Below the pieces are notes generated by a model. It saw only the letters and a list, made by a program, of their open reading frames with translations. It was not told the DNA's origin and did not search any database. Below are positions 10,531 to 21,364 of a stretch of DNA of 64,000 nt, one piece after another; within the stretch, counting starts at the first letter, position 1, and each line of letters begins with the position of its first letter. Source of the DNA: Megaustenia siamemsis (Eukaryota; Mollusca; Gastropoda; Stylommatophora; Ariophantidae); assembly GCA_032433765.1 (NCBI GenBank), contig JAVIAB010000025.1, positions 33,893,282 through 33,957,281 on the forward strand, read 5' to 3'. Made by a program: the position numbers and the translations under genes.

Positions 10531-10924
10531 TTCGTTCATGGCCATCTTATGTGTTTCTTCTACTTCATTCATTAATCACAGTTGGCAGTGACAAAGTAAA
10601 ACTTTGTAGTACAGCCAAAAGGTCAGGCCATGATCATCATTCGCAAGGTGCTCTATGTCTGGTCCATACTGTTTATATCTGGTTATACTATTTACAGTTT
10701 TGTTATCCCTGGTTTCGTTCCGTTTTCATTTAGCTTTCCATCTTATGCTCACTGTATGGCAGTCTCTGTGTTTGTTCCCATTTTTTTGGAAGTCTTTCGA
10801 GAGGTTAGGGAGTTGGGTTAAGTGATTTAAGTCTTTGACGTGTGAGAATAAAGGAAGCATGACTGTAAGCAGCCGCCGTGTAGTATACAAGTGAAAGTAA
10901 ATTTCACCCTAACACTCGCCCCGG
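10531..10924. other. Non-repetitive stretch, no gene seen
   Basis: Two short plus-strand frames overlap here (up to 70 residues), but they have no recognisable motif or splice context. I make no gene call. Confidence 0.5.
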
Positions 10925-10929
10925 TCATC

Positions 10930-10961
<32 letters not shown>

Positions 10962-11645
10962 CAGCTCACATGTCCGTTACAGAACGTTGTACTCACCACA
11001 GCCCGTCTGAAAGAGTCTCTATCACTAGCCAGATCTCTCACTTCTTTTGGTGTCATGTTCAAGGTTTCTCTGATGTCTTGAAACCAACTTTTTCTTGGTC
11101 TGCCCTTCTATAGTCTACCTGAAACAATCTCCTGCATTCTTGTCCTTTTAAGCTAACTGCCTCTTTTAAGTTAAAAAAAAATGTAAAGAGCTCCGTCACG
11201 CCAAGTGGCGTATAGGGAATATAGTGTTAGCAACCATCATGTTTACAGACCTTCGACACATGATTTTGGGGTAAGTGGTCGGTATTACGCCCATGCCGCT
11301 TTTCATTCCCAGAAAAAAAATATTGTACCTATTTAAAACTGGGTGAACCCGGAAGCCGTCGATCAGGATCGAACCTGACCTCTTGACCTTTGTAGGCCAG
11401 TTCACTAACCACTGAGCTATCGTGGCTTCGTTCTTTTGAGGTGATCTTGGTATATTAATTTCATGTGTAGAATCATGTTTATGGGCCACTTCATTTTAAT
11501 TGTTAAATTGTGTACTATCTCTTTATGACATTTTTTCTTTATCCATTGTGTCTTAAGGGGTTTTCTGTAGCATTTTGTTTCGAATGTATTGATGTTCTTT
11601 TCCTTCTTTCGCTTCTGTAGCGTCTAAAACAATCTTCTTGAACAA
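10925..11645 (-). pseudogene. LINE G, 3' end, split by a SINE
   Basis: On the minus strand 11431-11645 and 10925-11171 join into one C-terminal region. The last block reads DIRETLNMTPKEVRDLASDR, then DSFRRAVVSTTFCNGHVS and stop. It is followed by a (TGATGA)n tail seen on the plus strand as (CATCAT)n at 10926-10963. Frameshifts lie upstream. SINE S1 interrupts it at 11174-11430. Confidence 0.7.
11174..11430 (-). mobile_element. SINE S1 copy inserted in LINE G
   Basis: Nearly full length in minus orientation: the tRNA-like head lies at the right (plus-strand complement of TAGCTCAGTGG near 11415) and the CGCCAAGTGGCG block at the left (11199). Imperfect direct repeats flank it (CTCTTTTAAGT before, TTCTTTTGAGGT after), consistent with an old target-site duplication in the LINE reading frame. 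Confidence 0.75.
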
Positions 11646-11733
11646 GCCTGGAAGTCGAGTCCACCTGATTGGACATCTCCTATCCAATCAGCTACGCACT
11701 CCCCTTCTCTATAAATAAAACAAAATATAAATA

Positions 11734-12045
11734 CAGTAATCCCGCAGTTATCGCGGTTAATAGGGACCAGAACCGGCCGCGATAAGTTAAAAACCGCGAA
11801 GTAGTGTCAACCTCTCATTGTTAACATACGTACATTTTTTGTGTATGTATAATATCAATAAGTGTATATGAAACCATATAAGTGCATATGTTATCATTAG
11901 AACATTAAAGAATAGTTTCAAACATGTCAATAAAATATTAATTGTATAAATAACATACATAAAATTCCTCAATTTTGAATTTTTGAACAATTCGTGATGT
12001 ACTGAGGTCGCGATAAATGAACCGCGAAGTAGCGAGGGATGACTG
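11734..12045. mobile_element. MITE with TA target-site duplication
   Basis: A 312-bp element with imperfect terminal inverted repeats: CAGTAATCCCGCAGT at the left and AGCGAGGGATGACTG at the right. Subterminal GCGATAA/CGCGAAGTAG blocks are repeated near both ends. It is flanked by TA. The paralogous segment at 12632-12768 gives the empty site ATAAATATTTATA, which is what removing the element and one TA predicts. TA use is compatible with the Tc1/mariner superfamily; the superfamily is inferred. Confidence 0.85.
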
Positions 12046-12145
12046 TATTTATAATTTTTAAAATAATGTTTTAAATAATTTTTAAAAATAATTTTAACGT
12101 TTCCCTAACCTCAGAATTTCATTTACTACCGATCTGTATTTATTA

Positions 12146-12628
12146 TCAAAGAAATTAGGTTAAATACAAACATTTAAATGTTCAACTCAAATGTTAAGTC
12201 GGTCCTATTATATGACTGTGAAACATGGAGAACAACAAAATTGACAATCATGAAGATACAGACTTTTATCAATGGATGCTTACGCAGAATAAAAGGATGG
12301 AAATGGTAGGACAAAATCACTAACATAGAATTATGGAAACATACCAGTAAATACCAGTGGATAAAGAGATACAGCGAAGACGATGGCGCTGGATAGGACA
12401 CACACTATGGAAGCTAACTGAGAGTATTACACAACAGGCCCTTTTCTGGAATCCCCATGGGAAAAGACAAAGAGGAAGACCAAGGAATTCTTGGAGAAGA
12501 CAGATAGAAGCAGAGATGAAGATGATGGGGAAGACATGGAATGATCTTAAAAGAATGGCAAAAAACAATTTGGAAAGTGTTTGTTGAAGACCTATGCTCC
12601 ACTGGGAGCTAAAAAGGTAGAGGAAGAA
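12146..12628 (+). pseudogene. LINE C, 3' half
   Basis: Encodes the segment after the RT core: LLYDCETWRTTKLTIMKIQ, then the RRRWRWIGHTLWKLTESIT block, then the C-terminal RNSWRRQIEAEMKMMGKTW. It ends with a GAAGAAGAAAA tail. An in-frame stop after KGWKW and smaller lesions make it non-functional. It is 5' truncated at the KEIRLNT position. Confidence 0.75.
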
Positions 12629-12768
12629 GAAAAGTCAAATCAGCTGCGCGCTTCCCTTCTCTATAAATAGAACAAGATATAAATATTTATAAATTTGCTA
12701 TAATTTTAACGTTCCGCTAGCCTCAGAATTTCATTTAATGCCGATCCGTATTTATTCTAGTCGTAAAT

Positions 12769-13119
12769 AGCGACAGTCAAGAATATGAGAACAGAGAAAA
12801 CTGTCTGTAGACATCAAAGATGTAATATCAACATTACATTCATGAGATCAGGACAATTACATGGGACATCCAGGGGAGAGAATTATCGATAAATCTGTGG
12901 AAGCCATCGACGGAGATGCCCGGATGTGTTGAATCATTGTGATCTCTACTTCCGGTGATTGGCCACACATTTATTTACATAGTAATTTTTAATATTGCAC
13001 GTTTTTTATTAAAAGAAATATTATTTGATATATGTTTTCACGTTTTTTATTTGTTTATTTTATAGCTTATCATATTTTTATGAACGTTATGTATATGTGT
13101 GTGTTTGTTTGCGTTTCCA
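12769..13119. other. AT-rich stretch, no gene seen
   Basis: About 350 bp without a recognisable frame, RNA gene or transposon end. Confidence 0.45.
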
Positions 13120-13365
13120 TAGCAATGGAGCTACAGACGAATGTTTAGACAAGAGATGTTCAGAAATTAAAAAGAAAAATAGAAATAAAAGTGCAGATGT
13201 GTACAAACAAACAGGCAGGAAGGGACGTCAAAAGACAGGATGTTGGAAAACAAAGAAGGGAAAAGTAATTTTGAAGATAGAGGAAATAGGGGAACGGTGG
13301 AATGCATGTTTAACGGAGATAAATCACGGTAGAAAAGGTGGCATAGACATGTGAGATAATGATGG
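13120..13365 (+). pseudogene. Possible LINE fragment (linker before RT)
   Basis: The frame at 13025-13354 ends with GCWKTKKGKVILKIEEIGER then WNACLTEINHG. Blocks like GK.......E....W...F..L are common in the endonuclease-to-RT linker of non-LTR elements. The upstream half is hydrophobic, AT-rich and probably not coding. Family membership is a guess. Confidence 0.4.
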
Positions 13366-13377
13366 CGGACCAAGCAT

Positions 13378-13654
13378 AATCAGCCTATGGCTATGGTTAT
13401 GGAAGGCCCCTGGTATCACTGAAAACACATTAAAATCGATAATTGCTCAACCGCCCGTGTCAGTGGAATCATCCGAATTAATATCACATCTCCCGAAAAA
13501 CAAAGAAAGGTAGATGCAGTACTTATCATAGCACTCTCAGCATACGCCAAATGATATAAGGCGAAACCGTGCAGAAAGTGAACACAGCGAACTGTTCCTC
13601 TTTATACGATATCATCATTTATAGTAAGCAATTGGAATATCGAAAAACGATCAA
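13378..13654 (-). repeat. Dispersed repeat R7, copy 1
   Basis: Reverse-complement match to 57060-57345 along its whole length. Landmarks are GATGATATCGTAT, ACAGTTC.GCTGTGTTCACTT, CGGATGATTCCACT and GGTTGAGCAATTAT. A shorter third copy is at 50955-51050. I see no terminal repeats, tRNA boxes or coding domain. It abuts LINE E exactly at 13655. Confidence 0.65.
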
Positions 13655-13945
13655 AACGGATGAAACAATGCCTCCGGGATGTGGGAATGGCACAGGACTT
13701 CGACAACCATGAGTCCACGTCACTTCTTCGGATGATAGAGATGGGAGTTAAGATGGGCACAGCCAGAAACGAGAAATTTACAGGGGCCTATATGAAGACT
13801 TATCAACCTACACAAAACTGGAGCCGTCAGTTGCTGAACGCTGCGGGACTTGCTCAGGAGGGGATCTGATCACCTATGGACACGTTCGGAGTGCAATGAT
13901 GATCACCCGCAAATAATTCAATAACTCAATAATAATTATTAGTGA
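13655..13945 (+). pseudogene. LINE E, 3' end
   Basis: Corresponds to the region after the RNase H domain: CLRDVGMAQDFDNHESTSLL, then MEIGVKMGTARNEK-type sequence. A frameshift separates these from a Cys-containing C-terminus, which ends at CNDDHPQ. The 3' tail reads CAAATAATTCAATAACTCAATAA, an octamer-like repeat also seen at the ends of the copies at 45936 and 52590. The 72-bp array begins immediately after. Confidence 0.65.
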
Positions 13946-16900
13946 AGTAGAGGAAATTGTGAAAAACATGAAGGTTAGCAAAGTTTCAAACTCACGTGAT
14001 GTTACTAAAAAAGAGTTATATAGGAGCATTGTGAGAAACATGAAGGTTAGCAAAGTTTCAAACTCACGTGATGTTACTAAAAAAGAGTTATATAGGAGCA
14101 TTGTGAGAAACATGAAGGTTAGCAAAGTTTCAAACTCACGTGTTGTTACTAAAAAAGAGTTATATAGGAGCATTGTGAGAAACATGAAGGTTAGCAAAGT
14201 TTCAAACTCACGTGATGTTACTAAAAAAGAGTTATATAGGAGCATTGTGAAAAACATGAAGGTTAGCAAAGTTTCAAACTCACGTGATGTTACTTAAAAA
14301 GAGTTATATAGGAGCATTGTGAGAAACATGAAGGTTAGCAAAGTTTCAAACTCACGTGTTGTTACTAAAAAAGAGTTATATAGGAGCATTGTGAGAAACA
14401 TGAAGGTTAGCAAAGTTTCAAACTCACGTGATGTTACTAAAAAGAGTTATATAGGAGCATTGTGAAAAACATGAAGGTTAGCAAAGTTTCAAACTCACGT
14501 GATGTTACTTAAAAAGAGTTATATAGGAGCATTGTGAGAAACATGAAGGTTAGCAAAGTTTCAAACTCACGTGATGTTACTAAAAAAGAGTTATATAGGA
14601 GCATTGTGAGAAACATGAAGGTTAGCAAAGTTTCAAACTCACGTGATGTTACTAAACAAGAGTTATATAGGAGCATTGTGAGAAACATGAAGGTTAGCAA
14701 AGTTTCAAACTCACGTGATGTTACTAAACAAGAGTTATATAGGAGCATTGTGAGAAACATGAAGGTTAGCAAAGTTTCAAACTCACGTGATGTTACTAAA
14801 CAAGAGTTATATAGGAGCATTGTGAGAAACATGAAGAATAGCAAAGTTTCAAACTCACGTGATGTTACTAAACAAGAGTTATATAGGAGCATTGTGAGAA
14901 ACATGAAGGTTAGCAAAGTTTCAAACTCACGTGATGTTACTAAACAAGAGTTATATAGGAGCATTGTGAGAAACATGAAGAATAGCAAAGTTTCAAACTC
15001 ACGGGATGTTACTAAACAAGAGTTATATAGGAGCATTGTGAGACACATGAAGGTTAGCAAAGTTTCAAACTCACGGGATGTTACTAAACAAGAGTTATAT
15101 AGGAGCATTGTGAGAAACATGAAGGTTAGCAAAGTTTCAAACTCACGTGATGTTACTAAACAAGAGTTATATAGGAGCATTGTGAGAAACATGAAGAATA
15201 GCAAAGTTTCAAACTCACGTGATGTTACTAAACAAGAGTTATATAGGAGCATTGTGAGAAACATGAAGGTTAGCAAAGTTTCAAACTCACGTGATGTTAC
15301 TAAACAAGAGTTATATAGGAGCATTGTGAGAAACATGAAGGTTAGCAAAGTTTCAAACTCACGTGATGTTACTAAACAAGAGTTATATAGGAGCATTGTG
15401 AGAAACATGAAGGTTAGCAAAGTTTCAAACTCACGTGATGTTACTAAACAAGAGTTATATAGGAGCATTGTGAGAAACATGAAGTTTAGCAAAGTTTCAA
15501 ACTCACGTGATGTTACTAAACAAGAGTTATATAGGAGCATTGTGGGAAACATGAAGGTTAGCAAAGTTTCAAACTCACGTGATGTTACTAAACAAGAGTT
15601 ATATAGGAGCATTGTGAGAAACATGAAGGTTAGCAAAGTTTCAAACTCACGTGATGTTACTAAACAAGAATTATATAGGAGCATTGTGAGAAACATGAAG
15701 GTTAGCAAAGTTTCAAACTCACGTGATGTTACTAAACAAGAGTTATATAGGAGCATTGTGAGAAACATGAAGGTTAGAAAAGTTTCAAACTCACGTGATG
15801 TTACTAAACAAGAGTTATATAGGAGCATTGTGAAAAACATGAAGGTTAGCAAAGTTTCAAACTCACGTGATGTTACTAAACAAGAGTTATATAGGAGCAT
15901 TGTCAGAAACTTGAAGGTTAGCAAAGTTTCAAACTCACGTGATGTTACTAAACAAGAGTTATATAGGAGCATTGTGAGAAACATGAAGAATATCAACGTT
16001 TCAAACTCACGTGATGTTACTAAACAAGAGTTATATAGGAACATTGTGAGAAACATGAAGGTTAGCAAAGTTTCAAACTCACGTGATGTTACTAAACAAG
16101 AGTTATATAGGAGCATTGTGAGAAACATGAAGGTTAGCAAAGTTTCAAACTCACGTGATGTTACTAAACAAGAGTTATATAGGAGCATTGTGAGAAACAT
16201 GAAGGTTAGCAAAGTTTCAAACTCACGTGATGTTACTAAACAAGAGTTATATAGGAGCATTGTGAGAAACATGAAGAATAGCAAAGTTTCAAACTCACGG
16301 GATGTTACTAAACAAGAGTTATATAGGAGCATTGTGAGACACATGAAGGTTAGCAAAGTTTCAAACTCACGGGATATTACTAAACAAGAGTTATATAGGA
16401 GCATTGTGAGAAACATGAAGGTTAGCAAAGTTTCAAACTCACGTGATGTTACTAAACAAGAGTTATATAGGAGCATTGTGAGAAACATGAAGAATAGCAA
16501 AGTTTCAAACTCACGTGATGTTACTAAACAAGAGTTATATAGGAGCATTGTGAGAAACATGAAGGTTAGCAAAGTTTCAAACTCACGTGATGTTACTAAA
16601 CAAGAGTTATATAGGAGCATTGTGAGAAACATGAAGGTTAGCAAAGTTTCAAACTCACGTGATGTTACTAAACAAGAGTTATATAGGAGCATTGTGAGAA
16701 ACATGAAGGTTAGCAAAGTTTCAAACTCACGTGATGTTACTAAACAAGAGTTATATAGGAGCATTGTGAGAAACATGAAGGTTAGCAAAGTTTCAAACTC
16801 ACGTGATGTTACTAAAAAAGAGTTATATAGGAGCATTGTGAGAAACATGAAGGTTAGCAAAGTTTCAAACTCACGTGATGTTACTAAACAAGAGTTATAT

Positions 16901-17276
16901 AGGAGCATTGTGAGAAACATGAAGGTTAGCAAAGTTTCAAACTCACGTGATGTTACTAAACAAGAGTTATATAGGAGCATTGTGAGAAACATGAAGGTTA
17001 GCAAAGTTTCAAACTCACGTGATGTTACTAAACAAGAGTTATATAGGAGCATTGTGAGAAACATGAAGGTTAGCAAAGTTTCAAACTCACGGGATGTTAC
17101 TAAACAAGAGTTATATAGGAGCATTGTGAGAAACATGAAGGTTAGCAAAGTTTCAAACTCACGGGATGTTACTAAACAAGAGTTATATAGGAGCATTGTG
17201 AGAAACATGAAGAATAGCAAAGTTTCAAACTCACGTGATGTTACTAAACAAGAGTTATATAGGAGCATTGTGAGAA
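13946..17276. repeat. 72-bp minisatellite, about 46 units, open on both strands
   Basis: The period is 72 bp (CATGAAGG at 14039, 14111 and on). The unit encodes NMKVSKVSNSRDVTKQELYR plus SIVR on the plus strand. Open frames of 937 codons (plus, 14534-17347) and 929 codons (minus) result because 72 is a multiple of three. The first eight units contain two stop variants (ACTTAAAAAGAG) and a 1-bp deletion. Most units carry a CACGTG E-box palindrome. A variant string (GAGAATAGC..CGGGATG, GAGACACATG) recurs 1296 bp apart, i.e. 18 units. No initiator context, signal or splice site supports a gene. Confidence 0.95.
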
Positions 17277-17890
17277 TCTGGAGCCGCGATATCCCCAATG
17301 TTAGTGAACTGAACTACAAAGGACAACAGGGTCGGGTACGATCCTGATCGACGGCTTCCTAACTCACCCAGCTTTTATTGGGTACCGGATTTTGTTCTGG
17401 GAAAGTAAAGCGACACGGGCGTAATATCGACCACATTACCCAAAAACTCATGTGTCTTCTTTCTCTCCTTCTGCTTTCCTTCCTTATCTGCCTTTCAGCG
17501 TTGAGGGGAGATATAATTTGCTGTCTTTTGCTCTTCTGTTCGCCTCTGCTGCTGATATGTTTCCTAGTGCTTCTAATATTCCATAGCCCATCTTTTTCGT
17601 GGTCGACCCTTGGGTCTGGTGTTCTCACAACGTTTGTTGAAGGCTCGTTGTGTTGTGTTTTGTTCTTTCTGCCTTGTCACGTGGCCAAACCATTTTATCT
17701 GTTGTTTCCTTATATATTCTGTGGCGGGAGCTATTCCTAGCTTTTTTCTCAGTTCTTCATTTCTGATCTTGTCTGTCAGACTTTTTCCTGTCATTCGTCT
17801 AACACATTATCATGTATCGAAGGTCTATAAAAAATATAGTCACTAACACCATATTTCCTTATACTCCACTTGGCGTGACAGGGCTATTTA
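17277..17890 (+). mobile_element. SINE S1 copy, split by LINE D2
   Basis: The head GGAGCCGCGAT starts at 17280, but part of the A-box is replaced (CGATATCCCCAATGTTAGTG). The body continues through GCGTAATATCGACCACATTACCC to CATGTGTC at 17455. It resumes at CATGTATCGAAGGTC (about 17810) and ends at the CACTTGGCGTGAC block. CATGTGTC/CATGTATC is the probable 8-bp target duplication (one mismatch) of the D2 insert. Confidence 0.75.
17456..17809 (-). pseudogene. LINE D2, 3' end, inserted in SINE S1
   Basis: Minus frame 17573-17794 encodes SLTDKIRNEELRKKLGIAPA, then QQIKWFGHVTRQKEQ, then RPKGRPRKRWAMEY. The frame then shifts into the remaining C-terminus. The purine tail lies at the left on the plus strand (TTCTTTCTCTCC). 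Only the post-RT region is present. Confidence 0.7.
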
Positions 17891-17899
17891 TTTTTTCTT

Positions 17900-18234
17900 A
17901 TTTTTTTTTTTTTACTATTGTTACAATCTTGATTAGAGACAATTACATAACTACTGAATGACCTCTGTGATGCAGGTTATATCCACGATGACTGATTCAA
18001 ATATATCTTCACTGCTGTACCAATGGTGCAAGGGGTTGTTAAATGTGACGATCCGCCTCATTATGAATCATGTCACCAACATACAGATCCATATAACTAA
18101 AGAGAAAAGTCAAGAATGAGAGCAGCAGGCGTGCCATTTCTGAAGAACTACATGATTATGTAGAAGAAGAGAAAAGTACAATCAACGTCATATAAGTCAT
18201 AAGAAGATTGATGGAAAGAGACATAGCAGTTAAA
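17900..18234. other. AT-rich stretch, no gene seen
   Basis: Begins with a T-rich run that may be the SINE tail. The rest shows no recognisable coding, RNA or transposon signal. Confidence 0.45.
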
Positions 18235-18895
18235 CATAATGAAAATTGCTCTGGATAGCACACACACTGCGGAAGCTAACTGAGAGTATTACATAACAAG
18301 CCCTTTTTTGGAATCCCCAGGGGAAAAGACAAAGAGGAAGACCAAGAAATTCTTGGAGAAGACAGACAGAAGCATAGATGAAGATGATGGGAAAGACATG
18401 GAATGATCTTAAATCAAGAACCATAAGTACTTGATCCCTGCCCGAGGGACGCTGGACAGGACACACATTGCGGAAGCTAACTGAGAGTATTACATAACAA
18501 GCCCTTTTTTGGAATCCCCAGGGGAAAAGACAAAGAGGAGGACCAAGAAAATCTTGGAGAAGACAGATAGGAGCAGAGATGAAGATGATGGGGAAGACAT
18601 GGAATGATCTTAAATCAAGAACCATAAGTACTTGATCCCTGCCCGAGGGACGCTGGATAGGACACACACTGCGGAAGCTAACTGAGAGTATTACATAACA
18701 GGCCCTCTTTTGGAATCCCCAGGAGAAAAGACAAAGAGGGAGACCAAATAATTCTTGGAGAAGACACAGAGAAGCAGTGATGAAGACGATAGGAAAGACA
18801 TGGAATGATCTTAGAAGAATGGTACGAAACAGAACGACTTGGAAAGTGTTTGTTGAAGACCTATGCTCCACAGGGAGCTGAAATGTAGAAGAAGA
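18235..18895 (+). repeat. LINE C 3' end as a ~202-bp tandem triplication
   Basis: Three consecutive versions of the LINE C C-terminal region start near 18249, 18452 and 18653. The first two end in the same short linker (CAAGAACCATAAGTACTTGA then TCCCTGCCCGAGGGAC). Only the third runs on to the normal CSTGS-type end and GAAGAAG tail. The linker motif also occurs at 20498-20525. The 287-codon frame on the minus strand is a shadow. Confidence 0.8.
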
Positions 18896-18924
18896 TAATG
18901 AAAATGTAAAAAAAAATGGAAAAA

Positions 18925-18992
18925 ATGGTATTGTAACAGCTTTACGTAGGTGAGAAACGCAACAAAAGTAGAACAACGTTTCGGACAAGTGA
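18925..18992 (+). mobile_element. Fragment of the foldback-MITE terminal repeat
   Basis: The stretch from GTAACAGCTTTACGTAGGTG to AGAACAACGTTTCGGACAAG resembles the inverted-repeat arm of the element at 39783-40055 (shared GCT..ACGT, AGAACAACGTTTCGG-type blocks). It is truncated by SINE S1 at about 18993. Confidence 0.4.
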
Positions 18993-19193
18993 ACATAATT
19001 TTTACAGAGCTTCGGCACATGATTTTTTGGGGTAATGTGGTCGGTATTACGCTCGTTCCGCTTTATTTTCCCAGAAATAAATCCGGTACACATTAAAGGC
19101 TGGGTGAACCCGGAAGCTGTCGGTCAGGATCGCATCTGACCTCGTGTCCCTTGTAGTCCAGTTCACTAACCACTGAGCCATCGCGGGTCCCTG
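18993..19193 (-). mobile_element. SINE S1 copy, 3' truncated
   Basis: Minus-strand S1 with complete head (complement of GGGACCCGCGATGGCTCAGT at the right end) and body to TTTACAGAGC. The CGCCAAGTGGCG terminal block is absent. Confidence 0.7.
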
Positions 19194-19219
19194 GATAAGT
19201 GAAATGGGGAAATATGAAA

Positions 19220-19685
19220 GTATCATCATCATGTACCCTGCCGGTTGGCGTAGGCGATCATGTCCCTCCACAATCTTCTATCTACAGTGCATCGTATCAG
19301 TTCTGTTGTTGACTGTTTTCCATGCCATGACACCAAGCTATCCAGTATTTTCTCTTTTTGTCGTCCGCGATCTCTCTTTCCTTTTATTTTGCCAGTTGTA
19401 ACCAAGTATTCCAACTTTCCTCTTCTCATGATGTGCCCGAAAAATGTTGATTGCCTCTTTCTGATGTTTTTTAAGAGCTCCCTTTTTGTGTTGGCCTCTT
19501 TGAGAACTTCCTCATTGGTCTTTTTATCTGTCCAGGGAACTTTCAACATTCTTCTGAGAAATCCCATCTCTGTGGCCTCTAATCGTCTTTTCATTTGTTT
19601 GTCTACTGTCCATGATTCGCGTCCATAGGTCAGAATTGGTTCTATATAGCACCGATGAACTCTCTTTCTCATTTTTATTGACATA
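19220..19685 (-). pseudogene. LINE B, 3' third with an intact 151-codon frame
   Basis: The minus frame 19229-19684 is uninterrupted: KMRKRVHRCYIEPILTYGRE, then MGFLRRMLKVPW, then STFFGHIMRRGKLEYLVTTG, ending RLWRDMIAYANRQGT and stop. It is followed by a TGATGATGA tail (plus strand CATCATCATG at 19221). This is the post-RT domain only; the catalytic YADD box is missing. Closely related to LINE A in layout and tail. Confidence 0.8.
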
Positions 19686-19689
19686 TGAA

Positions 19690-20060
19690 AGTATAAGTAT
19701 ATATAGATATATACATGCTAATATATTATTCCCTACTTAATGTACTCGAGGTGGGCTCAAAGGCTCTGAGTTCTCCAGATAAAACAAAGAAATGACTTTT
19801 CCGGTTTAAGAAAATAAAAACACATCATAAATCTTCTATGGGTTACACGTAACCAAATTAAAGATTTAGAAAGCTGAAAGCTTCCAATGCTTATATATAG
19901 ATGCGAATGATGGAGAACGGGCAAGAAAAGAAATATCAAAACTGTAGTCTTTTCATATAAGCACAACCACAGTGATAAAAAATGAACAGAATATTTGAGC
20001 CAAACATAATCAGCAAAGAGAGAGAGTTAACCTGGTAAATCCAAGAGAAAATACATACTG
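19690..20060. other. AT-rich stretch, no gene seen
   Basis: Nothing recognisable apart from a short ATATATAGATATATA tract at 19696-19712. Confidence 0.45.
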
Positions 20061-20066
20061 TGAAAA

Positions 20067-20210
20067 CAGATCGCGGATGACAAAGAGAGAAAATTCTAGA
20101 TGGTTGGTGTCATGGCATGGAAAGCAGTAAACAACAGAACTGATACGATGCACTATAGATCGTGGAAGGACATGATCGTCTACGGCAACTGGTATGGCAC
20201 ATGATGATGA
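20067..20210 (+). pseudogene. LINE B, 3'-terminal fragment
   Basis: Matches the last ~140 bp of LINE B (GACAAAGAGAGAAAATTCTA, CAACAGAACTGATACGATGC, ATGGCACATGATGATGATGATGA). It has several lesions and the family's (TGA)n tail. Confidence 0.7.
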
Positions 20211-20211
20211 T

Positions 20212-20440
20212 GATGATAACAGGGAGACATTGGATGTGGATAGGTCACGTACTACAAAAACGATCTGGTGACTGTTACAACTTACGCCCTGTGGTAGAAT
20301 CGGGTGGAAGTGGAGATGAAATGGAAGCTGATCATGAGGAACGTACCGAAAACCAGTGAAGGCGGTGGTCCACAGAGTGGGCCTGACTTGGAGCAAAATA
20401 TAACAAACAGCCACGAACAAATCACAATTTTACTTCACCA
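20212..20440 (+). pseudogene. Decayed LINE C-terminus, unassigned family
   Basis: Begins RHWMWIGHVLQKRSGDC, the W.GH..R step that follows the RT in these LINEs. Frameshifts follow; MKWKLIMRNVPK may be the remnant of the GRP..W block. Could be a seventh LINE family. Confidence 0.4.
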
Positions 20441-20577
20441 ATGACTCTGCCATGAGTGCGGCGAGATTGATTCATCTCATGAGTACATGAATACTTTCTT
20501 TGTACTTGATCCCTGCCCGAGGGACAAACGAGGAAATGTTCACTCGTATAATGTGGAATAGATTTCACGTGGGCGTT

Positions 20578-21315
20578 ATTGGTTGTTATAGTGCAAGAAA
20601 GCAAAAATAAAGGACTCAGCCTTAATAGCAAAATGACAGTAGTAATGGTAGCAACAAAGAAAAAGACATCAACTCAGTGCAAAATAAAGACAAGTGGAAC
20701 AATATTAAAACAGGTAAATGAATTAAAAAATTTGGGAACTTTGTTAACCTCAGACGGAAGATGTACAAAAGAGGTGAGATGCAGAATGGCTCAGGCAAAA
20801 GCAGCTTTCCAAAAAATGAGGAAGATACTATGCAATCCATTTTTGACAATAGAAACTAGAAAAAGAGTTATTAAACGTAATTTAGAGTCAGTCTTAATAT
20901 ATTGATGTGAATCATGGACAACAGGACAACAGACAAGAAAATCACTGGAATCTGTAGAAATGTGGTTTTACAGAAGAATGTTGAGAATACCATGGACAGC
21001 TAAGAAGAGTAATGAAAACGTTCTGAAAGAGGCCAAAGCAAAAAGAGAGCTAATTTCCAATATTAGGGAGAAACAATCATTTTTTTTTTGCCATGTAATG
21101 AGAAGAGAACAGCTGGAATAGATTGTGACAACTGGGAAACTTGAGGGACGAAGAGATAGAGGGAAGTAAAGAGAAAAAATACCAGACAGCTTAAGAGAAT
21201 GGCTTGGCAGAAGGTCAACAACAGAAATGATAAATAACTGTCGGGATCGAAAATTGTGGAGAGACATGATCACCTACTCCAGCAGGCCCGGTACTTGATG
21301 ATGATGATGATTATT
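20578..21315 (+). pseudogene. LINE A, 3' half
   Basis: Encodes most of the region after YADD: SKNKGLSLNSKMTVVMVATK, then GTLLTSDGRCTKEVRCRMAQ, then MWFYRRMLRIPWTAKKSNEN, ending RKLWRDMITYSSRPGT and stop at 21296. A (TGATGA)n tail follows. Stops at LIY*CESW, LE*IVTT and GK*REK inactivate it. Confidence 0.8.
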
Positions 21316-21364
21316 GGTTGGTCTTTGTGTGAATCGATATCACGGTGAAAGAAAACATTGTTCT

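Larger units (their letters stand above)
11685..12768. repeat. Duplicated segment carrying a MITE and a LINE C
   Basis: Two versions of one ~135-bp segment are present. One is 11685-11733 plus 12046-12145, the other 12632-12768. Shared landmarks are CAATCAGCT(A/G)CGC, CTTCTCTATAAATA and TTTAACGTT followed by CCTCAGAATTTCATTTA. The first is interrupted by a MITE, the second is empty at that point, and a LINE C lies between them. Confidence 0.7.

Noticed and set aside
10521..10821. Two short plus-strand frames
   Set aside because: No motif, no splice context, and they begin in the 26-bp satellite.
14509..17347. Open frames of 937 and 929 codons on opposite strands as large repeat proteins
   Set aside because: The 72-bp period is a multiple of three and the unit happens to lack stops in both frames. 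The plus frame ends in a SINE, the first units contain stops, and there is no start context, signal or splice border.
18230..19093. A 287-codon minus-strand gene
   Set aside because: It is the antisense shadow of the triplicated LINE C C-terminus, which is the sense frame on the plus strand.
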